From assembly GCA_934650095.1 (NCBI GenBank), contig CAKUFT010000018.1, positions 1 through 35,284 of the forward strand: 35,284 nucleotides of DNA, given 5' to 3'. The notes beneath the pieces were generated by a model that was not told the origin of the DNA, did not search any database, and worked only from the letters and a program-made list of their open reading frames with translations. Made by a program: the position numbers and the translations under genes. Positions 31,243 to 35,284 of the stretch are shown here, piece by piece (within the stretch, counting starts at the first letter, position 1; the number at the start of each line of letters is the position of its first letter). This DNA comes from an uncultured Collinsella sp. Lineage in GTDB: Bacteria; Actinomycetota; Coriobacteriia; Coriobacteriales; Coriobacteriaceae.

Positions 31243-31274
31243 AGACCAGTGGTCTCTCAACTGGTAGTAACCAC
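31243..31274 (-). promoter_or_regulatory. GntR/UTRA operator region of the PTS operon
   Basis: CTGGTAGTAACCA at 31261-31273 equals the agaS operator core. Immediately next to it is AGACCA-G-TGGTCT (31243-31255), a second palindrome with the same ACCA/TGGT half-sites. Together they lie about 100-130 bases before the EIIA start. The promoter itself is not obvious. Confidence 0.7.
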
Positions 31275-31347
31275 GTGACGTGTTGTTGTCACTATATCAC
31301 CACAGAAGAGGTCGCTTTCGTTGATTCATACAGTAAAACGTTTTTGC

Positions 31348-31376
31348 ACCGCTCACGGCAAAAAATCGACCGTTTA
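31348..31376 (-). promoter_or_regulatory. 29-bp direct-repeat motif upstream of the PTS operon
   Basis: On the minus strand TAAACGGT-N13-TGAGCGGT, linker CGATTTTTTGCCG; closely matches the lacA, lacF and lacE2 copies, with the same 21-bp period. Confidence 0.55.
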
Positions 31377-31568
31377 CCGCTCGTTAACACTTCTACCTGC
31401 GGTTTTGAAACCGTTTCGAAATGATTAGGCGTCCGATCGGGTCTTGCTCTGCGTCTAAACAACGTAGGGTGGCTAAAAATCGCATGTAGAAAAAATGCAG
31501 GTCATTATGAAGATTTGTGAATTGGTCTTTTTGACTTAATACCAGTTTGAACCAGTTTCGAAAATATC

Positions 31569-31596
31569 GGTGAACGGTAGTTTTCGACCGTTCACC
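31569..31596. promoter_or_regulatory. inverted version of the TGAACGGT half-site
   Basis: GGTGAACGGT-N8-ACCGTTCACC: perfect 10-bp arms, the same half-site as the 29-bp motif but inverted. It lies about 420 bases before the EIIA start, in a 650-base region with no credible gene. Also in that region, TTGAAACCGTTTCGAAA (31405-31421) resembles a LacI/CcpA-type site but matches imperfectly. Confidence 0.5.
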
Positions 31597-31751
31597 GGTC
31601 ATTTGCAATCGTTTACAGGGTGTTTTCCCATATGAATTGAGGAAAGTTACCAGGCCCTCAGCGTTCGTGCTGCCCCGTCCGTCGCGGTCTACAGGGCTAA
31701 CGATATGGCACCGTGGGGCCACACGTATGCCAATTCTGGTCTAGCAGAGCC

Positions 31752-31799
31752 AAATAAAAACGGGACAAGTGATGTAGCTCACGTGTCCCGTTTTTATTT
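31752..31799. terminator. bidirectional intrinsic terminator
   Basis: Perfect 16-bp arms (AAATAAAAACGGGACA and complement, 16-nt loop), giving U-rich tails on both strands. The stop codon of the minus-strand gene at 31798 lies inside the right arm. Confidence 0.9.
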
Positions 31800-32190
31800 A
31801 TTTTCGAAGAGCATCGGCCAGCCGCAGAATTGAAACCATCGAATGATAGGCGAGCTCCACCTTTTCACCCGCAAGCAGTCGTTTTGAGCTAGCCTCATCT
31901 AGCCCCACAAGCCGAGAAAACAGCAAGCTGCTCATCATGCCCTCGTCAATAGAGTCATTTATGATTTTAAGAACGTCCGCATCGTTAAGCGATGCCGAGC
32001 TGTAAGGGGCAACACGAGCGGAACTCTCAATTAACGATGAGACAAAAGGATGGAGATGCTTTGGGCATAGCCCATCAAACACCACATCCCCATTGTCATT
32101 CGAGCCGACCAAGCGCCAAGTATAATGTTCGACCCAATCATCCCCGTCATATATGGTGTCCACGAGCGACCTCCCGACTAAACTTGCCAT
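31798..32190 (-). CDS. hypothetical protein, 130 residues
   Basis: Not recognised. A soluble protein starting MASLVGRSLVDTIYDGDDWVEHYTWRLVG (beta-like), with a helical C-terminal half (DADVLKIINDSIDEGMMSSLLFSRLVGLDEASSKRLLAGEKVELAYHSMVSILRLADAL) that has the rhythm of a small helix-turn-helix but no clear match. Its start codon lies within the end of the preceding secreted-protein gene (13-base overlap), so translation is probably coupled. AT-richer than the sugar genes. Terminator overlaps the stop codon. Confidence 0.65.
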   Translation of the reverse strand: MASLVGRSLVDTIYDGDDWVEHYTWRLVGSNDNGDVVFDGLCPKHLHPFVSSLIESSARVAPYSSASLNDADVLKIINDSIDEGMMSSLLFSRLVGLDEASSKRLLAGEKVELAYHSMVSILRLADALRK

Positions 32191-32435
32191 CTCAAAATCC
32201 CGCTACCAATATGGTCAAGCTTGACTGTTCCTCCATCTCCCTTAAAAGTGGCAAGGGGATTTAGCCCGGGCCGAGAGTCAGCGTCACCATCCTTAGCGGT
32301 TATCAGTAAGCTGCCCGTATAAGACTGCTGAGGCTCACCTTCAGGACAGGCAGCCTCGGCCCAAGAAGGGCTGCTCAGACAGAACAGTCCGAGCAGCATC
32401 ATTACTAACAAAAGAAAACCCTTAGATCCTTTCAT
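32178..32435 (-). CDS. small secreted protein, 85 residues
   Basis: Not recognised. A clear signal peptide (MKGSKGFLLLVMMLLGLFCLSSPSWAEA, cleavage probably after about residue 26-28) precedes a ~58-residue mature part with two Cys-poor beta-like stretches (YTGSLLITAKDGDADSR, GGTVKLDHIGSGILRW). Overlaps the next gene by 13 bases in another frame. A frameshift joining the two into one protein is possible, but a signal peptide followed by a cytosolic-looking partner with its own ATG favours two genes. Confidence 0.6.
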   Translation of the reverse strand: MKGSKGFLLLVMMLLGLFCLSSPSWAEAACPEGEPQQSYTGSLLITAKDGDADSRPGLNPLATFKGDGGTVKLDHIGSGILRWQV

Positions 32436-32651
32436 CTATATTCCAACATCTCTCAGTATTTGTATATTGTGACTATTTTAGATCTATATAAACAACTCGC
32501 GCCCCTAGCAAGTCAATTGCTGCAGCAGGTTATATTTCTTTTGGCTCTGTTAGACCAGACGGTACCATCTTAATTTCTGCAACTATTTATCGTTTATCGT
32601 TAATTATATAGTAAGATACAGGTATCAACTGAAGTAATGATTGGAGGAGCT

Positions 32652-33290
32652 ATGATCCGCTGGAACGTATCCAAATCGAATGAAGCCATCGACCGTGAAC
32701 AGGCAATAGCCAAACTGAGGAAGCTCACTCGCTACTGCAAATGGGCCACAATCTGCACCACCGTGGCGCTCGCTCTGGGACTCCTCGCAGTCATTGCAAT
32801 CGAACTTCTACTCATATTGCCTAGCCTCTCCCAAGGGTTCTGTCTCCAATCCGTAGAGCTTGAGGCTGGCGAAGGGCCAATTCTCGCTCTCGTCGGCGCC
32901 AATGAACAGACCCCTCTTATGCTTGTCGCGCACGACGGTCATACTGCCATAGGGAGCGTCATGATGATATGCCTCGCGCTTGCCATCGTGCTAAGCGCAT
33001 ACAGGTTTTTCTCCGCCATTGAAAAGGCGGGCAAGCCCTTTGACCTCGAATGCATCCGCATACTACGTCAAGTAGGACATTTGTTCTTTATCGGCGGCGC
33101 CGCCGTGAAACCTTTTGGTGCCATAGTCACAGGGCTGATACTCTCAGGATTTGGCGGTAACTTTACGGATGCGCTTGACGACCAGCTGCTCGACCTCTCT
33201 ATGCTCTTTGCGGGCCTGATTATTAGCCTGCTTGCCACCGTCTTCCAGTACGGGTGTATCCTGCAAAAACAAGATGACGAGTTGCTCTAG
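32652..33290 (+). CDS. DUF2975-like membrane protein
   Basis: 212 residues with four predicted helices (about 33-58, 94-116, 135-160 and 180-203 in this numbering). Layout and the immediately downstream YozG-like Xre gene fit DUF2975/Xre pairs of Gram-positive bacteria; the function of these is unknown. GGAGG four bases before ATG 32652 sets the start over the ATG at 32637, which would overlap that site. Upstream 200 bases are AT-rich with TATCGT repeated twice and no gene. Confidence 0.75.
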   Translation: MIRWNVSKSNEAIDREQAIAKLRKLTRYCKWATICTTVALALGLLAVIAIELLLILPSLSQGFCLQSVELEAGEGPILALVGANEQTPLMLVAHDGHTAIGSVMMICLALAIVLSAYRFFSAIEKAGKPFDLECIRILRQVGHLFFIGGAAVKPFGAIVTGLILSGFGGNFTDALDDQLLDLSMLFAGLIISLLATVFQYGCILQKQDDELL

Positions 33291-33299
33291 GGGGAATCC

Positions 33300-33539
33300 A
33301 TGATTATTCTGCGGCTCGACCGCATGCTTGCCGAACGCAAGATCTCATCCAAAGAGCTTGCGGAACGCGTGGGCATCTCCCAGGTCAATATGTCGCGCAT
33401 CAAGACGGGCAAGGTTTCTGCCGTGCGCTTTTCAACTCTTGACGCGATATGCCGGGCGCTCGACTGCCAACCGGGCGATGTACTGGAATATATATCCGAC
33501 GATGAAGCCGATAGCCTTTTTGGACTTAAGGATGAATAG
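33300..33539 (+). CDS. small Xre/YozG-type DNA-binding protein
   Basis: 79 residues: one helix-turn-helix domain of the Cro/C1-Xre type, with MLAERKISSKELAERVGISQVNMSRIKTGKVSAVRFSTLDAICRALDCQPGDVLEY as the complete domain, plus an acidic tail. Nine bases after the DUF2975-like gene with GGGGA before the ATG; probably controls that small operon. Confidence 0.88.
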   Translation: MIILRLDRMLAERKISSKELAERVGISQVNMSRIKTGKVSAVRFSTLDAICRALDCQPGDVLEYISDDEADSLFGLKDE

Positions 33540-33575
33540 CCATAATTAAGCCGCCAATCACGCCTTCAACGCAAA

Positions 33576-33610
33576 AAGCCCGCTAGAACGTTGTCCGTTC
33601 TAGCGGGCTT
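33576..33610 (-). terminator. intrinsic terminator between xre and the SurA-like gene
   Basis: Perfect 15-bp arms (AAGCCCGCTAGAACG, 5-nt loop). TTTTTG follows on the minus strand, so it mainly serves the SurA-like gene; it can also stop the convergent xre transcript. Confidence 0.9.
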
Positions 33611-33651
33611 AATCAGAAAGATCGGTTGCGAGCAGTAGTGCAGGCAAACCT

Positions 33652-34743
33652 TTACGCAAACAGGCCGTAGATGCTGATGTTGGCCTTGGCGTACAGGCCG
33701 TTAGCATACTCGGTCCACTTGGAGCTGGCGCTCGAGGCCTGGGAGGAATACTGCTGATAGGCAGTGTAGTAGGCGGTCATGGCCTGCTTATAGGTCGCGC
33801 TATCGGCCGTAAAGGCATCGTCGGCGAACGCCTTAGCGTAGGTGCCATCGGCGTCCTTCCAAGTGCCCTTCTCGCTATCCCACTCGTCGCCGGCAAGGTT
33901 GATGATGTAATCGGCGTAGTCCTTGCTCGCGGTCTCCTCGTTGCCGTCAGCAGGCTCGGTCGGGGCGGTCGGCATGCTTGCGGAGGTGTCGCCGACCTTC
34001 TTCTTATAGAGCTTCTGCAGCGTCGCGGACTGGCGGACGATCTGCTTGGCCTGGTCCTTGGACACGCCATACTGCGTGGCCATGGTCTTATAGTCCGAAG
34101 TGCCGATAGAGTCCTCGGCGTACTGCTTCATCTCCTTAGAAGAGACGGTAATGCCCTCGTCCTCGGCAGCGTCCAGCAGAATCTGGTTGCGCACGTAGGA
34201 CAGGATGACGTCGGCAGAAGGAGCGGTGTAGTTGCCATCGCTATCCTTGACGGTGTCGAGGCTGTACTGGCTCTCGATGGCCTCACGCGCGGTGATATCG
34301 CTCTTCTTGCCGTTGTAGCTATAGCTTGCCACGGTCGAGTCGAGCTGGTCCTCGGTGAGGGTTGCCGAGCCAACGCCCTTGCCGCCAAAGCCGCCATTGC
34401 CAATAAAGAAGCCGACCACCGCAGCGATCACGACTGCAACCACGAAGGCGGCGATCATCGTCTTCTTGTGCTTGGAAGCGTGGTCATCCTCGTCGGAATC
34501 GGCCTCGTCGTCCTCGTCCTGCGTCTCGGGCATGAGGTTCTCGTCCGCAGCGTCCGCGGCGATCTGAGCCTCCAGGCGGGCATCCTCTTCCTCGGCGGTC
34601 GTACCGGCGGCAATATGCTCGGCAGACGTACCGGCGACCAGGTCGATCTTCTCTTCCTCGTCACCGTCGGGACCTTCGCCGCGCTCGATGATCTGGATGC
34701 CGTCGATCTCGTCCTTCTCGTCCTTCTTTTGAATCAGACCCAT
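33652..34743 (-). CDS. membrane-anchored SurA N-terminal-like protein
   Basis: 363 residues. A long acidic cytoplasmic N-terminus (1-93, many Asp/Glu), one membrane helix (about 96-114), a Gly-rich hinge and an extracellular helical domain (about 125-360) with the SurA_N-type pattern (ADVILSYVRNQILLDAAEDEGITVSSKEMKQYAED, YGVSKDQAKQIVRQSATLQKLYKKKV). Likely a folding helper or peptidyl-prolyl isomerase relative without a visible catalytic parvulin domain. Ends in Ser/Tyr-rich repeats. AAGGAG is before the ATG. Monocistronic. Confidence 0.75.
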   Translation of the reverse strand: MGLIQKKDEKDEIDGIQIIERGEGPDGDEEEKIDLVAGTSAEHIAAGTTAEEEDARLEAQIAADAADENLMPETQDEDDEADSDEDDHASKHKKTMIAAFVVAVVIAAVVGFFIGNGGFGGKGVGSATLTEDQLDSTVASYSYNGKKSDITAREAIESQYSLDTVKDSDGNYTAPSADVILSYVRNQILLDAAEDEGITVSSKEMKQYAEDSIGTSDYKTMATQYGVSKDQAKQIVRQSATLQKLYKKKVGDTSASMPTAPTEPADGNEETASKDYADYIINLAGDEWDSEKGTWKDADGTYAKAFADDAFTADSATYKQAMTAYYTAYQQYSSQASSASSKWTEYANGLYAKANISIYGLFA

Positions 34744-34782
34744 AGTCAGTTACTCCTTGTTGGGAAACATAGTCCTCAATAG

Positions 34783-34811
34783 AATACGCCCGACGGAGCG
34801 CCGGGCGTATT
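34783..34811 (-). terminator. hairpin after the isocitrate dehydrogenase gene
   Basis: Perfect 10-bp arms AATACGCCCG/CGGGCGTATT (9-nt loop), about 60 bases after the stop codon. T-run is weak (TATT), so efficiency is uncertain. Confidence 0.6.
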
Positions 34812-34870
34812 GTTTCTTAGGTTATACGCAAACACTTAAGTACTATTTAGGCGTTTGCGGGCCATTTGCT

Positions 34871-35284
34871 TTAGGCCAGGTGCGCGATAACGGCATCGGC
34901 AAAGGCCTGCGTGCCCACGGCCCCCTCGACGGAGCCAGTCTGGGCACGACGCACGTCACCGGTAACCTGCTTACCCTCGTCGAGCGTGGCGGACACGGCA
35001 GCGCGGATGCGGTTGGCCGCGTCGTTCTCGCCCAGGTGGTCGAGCATCATAGCGGCGGAGAGGATCTCGGCCGTGGGGTTGGCGATATCCTGGCCGGCGA
35101 TATCGGGCGCGGAGCCATGCGTGGCCTCGAAGATGGCGCAGTCGGCACCGATGTTGGAGCCGGGGGCCATGCCTAAGCCGCCCACCAGGCCGGCGCACAG
35201 GTCGCTCACGATGTCGCCGTACAGGTTGGGCAGTACCAGGACATCGAAGTCGTTGGGGTTCTGGACCAGGCCCATGCAGGTGGC
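34871..35284 (-). CDS. NAD-type isocitrate dehydrogenase, C-terminal part (partial)
   Basis: The frame continues past the right edge; 137 residues are visible. It belongs to the isocitrate/isopropylmalate dehydrogenase family: [34 protein letters not shown] and [19 protein letters not shown] (NAD-binding HGSAPDIAG). Asn-Leu-Tyr-Gly-Asp-Ile and the GSNIG loop are more like NAD-dependent isocitrate dehydrogenase than LeuB (which usually has T/E-N-L/M-F-G-D), so oxidation of isocitrate to 2-oxoglutarate is predicted. The start lies outside the window. Confidence 0.85.
   Translation of the reverse strand, partial: ATCMGLVQNPNDFDVLVLPNLYGDIVSDLCAGLVGGLGMAPGSNIGADCAIFEATHGSAPDIAGQDIANPTAEILSAAMMLDHLGENDAANRIRAAVSATLDEGKQVTGDVRRAQTGSVEGAVGTQAFADAVIAHLA

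Noticed and set aside
31405..31421. CcpA-type cre site (TTGAAACCGTTTCGAAA)
   Set aside because: Matches the cre consensus only in the first part and lies far from the EIIA gene; listed only as a note.
32178..32435. Frameshifted single gene spanning 31798-32435
   Set aside because: The second part has its own ATG in overlap and a cytosolic composition, unlike the secreted first part; kept as two genes with moderate confidence.

Overview
The window looks like the chromosome of a gut Coriobacteriia species, probably Collinsella or a close relative. This is an inference from high-GC codon use, the wealth of sugar PTS genes, the complete tagatose-6-phosphate (Lac) pathway genes and the style of the intergenic palindromes; no species marker is present. 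No phage, transposase or CRISPR genes are visible. Almost everything serves uptake and breakdown of galactose-type sugars (lactose or other beta-galactosides, and N-acetylgalactosamine or galactosamine).

Layout. (1) 158-3356, minus strand: lacA-lacB-lacX-lacC, with a structured RNA element between lacB and lacX. (2) 3664-5221, minus: an unknown membrane protein and the single lactose-type EIIA (lacF). (3) 5436-10205 and 10636-15176: two paralogous modules, each a minus-strand LacI repressor divergent from a plus-strand EIICB (lacE) and 6-phospho-beta-galactosidase (lacG). Each lacG is followed by a terminator and a tandem array of 80-bp palindromic units. (4) 15465-16780: a Fic protein with a huge palindromic operator. 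(5) 16993-19014: a DeoR regulator divergent from galM. (6) 19341-21558: an orphan EIIB lacking its phosphorylatable histidine, tRNA-Thr(CGT), a lipoprotein and a YhcH-family gene. (7) 21591-23638: a second lacX-lacC pair trailed by a broken 3' fragment of nagA. (8) 23795-31144: flavodoxin, nagA/agaA, agaS, a GntR/UTRA regulator and a mannose-family PTS operon (EIIA-YajC-EIIB-EIIC-EIID). (9) 31798-35284: small unknown genes, a DUF2975-like/Xre pair, a SurA-like anchored protein and the 3' part of an isocitrate dehydrogenase gene.

How it works together (inference from families): LacE/LacF bring in lactose as lactose-6-phosphate, LacG releases galactose-6-phosphate, LacAB makes tagatose-6-phosphate and LacC phosphorylates it. 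The mannose-family PTS would import GalNAc or a relative, NagA/AgaA deacetylates and AgaS converts galactosamine-6-phosphate to tagatose-6-phosphate, so both routes meet at LacC. No tagatose-bisphosphate aldolase (LacD/GatY) is in the window.

Most notable: a ~135-nt RNA element present twice (2174-2335 minus; 8571-8724 plus), always directly after a stop codon inside a sugar operon, with changed but still paired stems; a 29-bp direct-repeat motif (TRAACGGT-N13-TRAACGGT) shared by four sugar-gene upstream regions; a second two-hairpin repeat downstream of two genes; and candidate operators for the DeoR, GntR and both LacI regulators.
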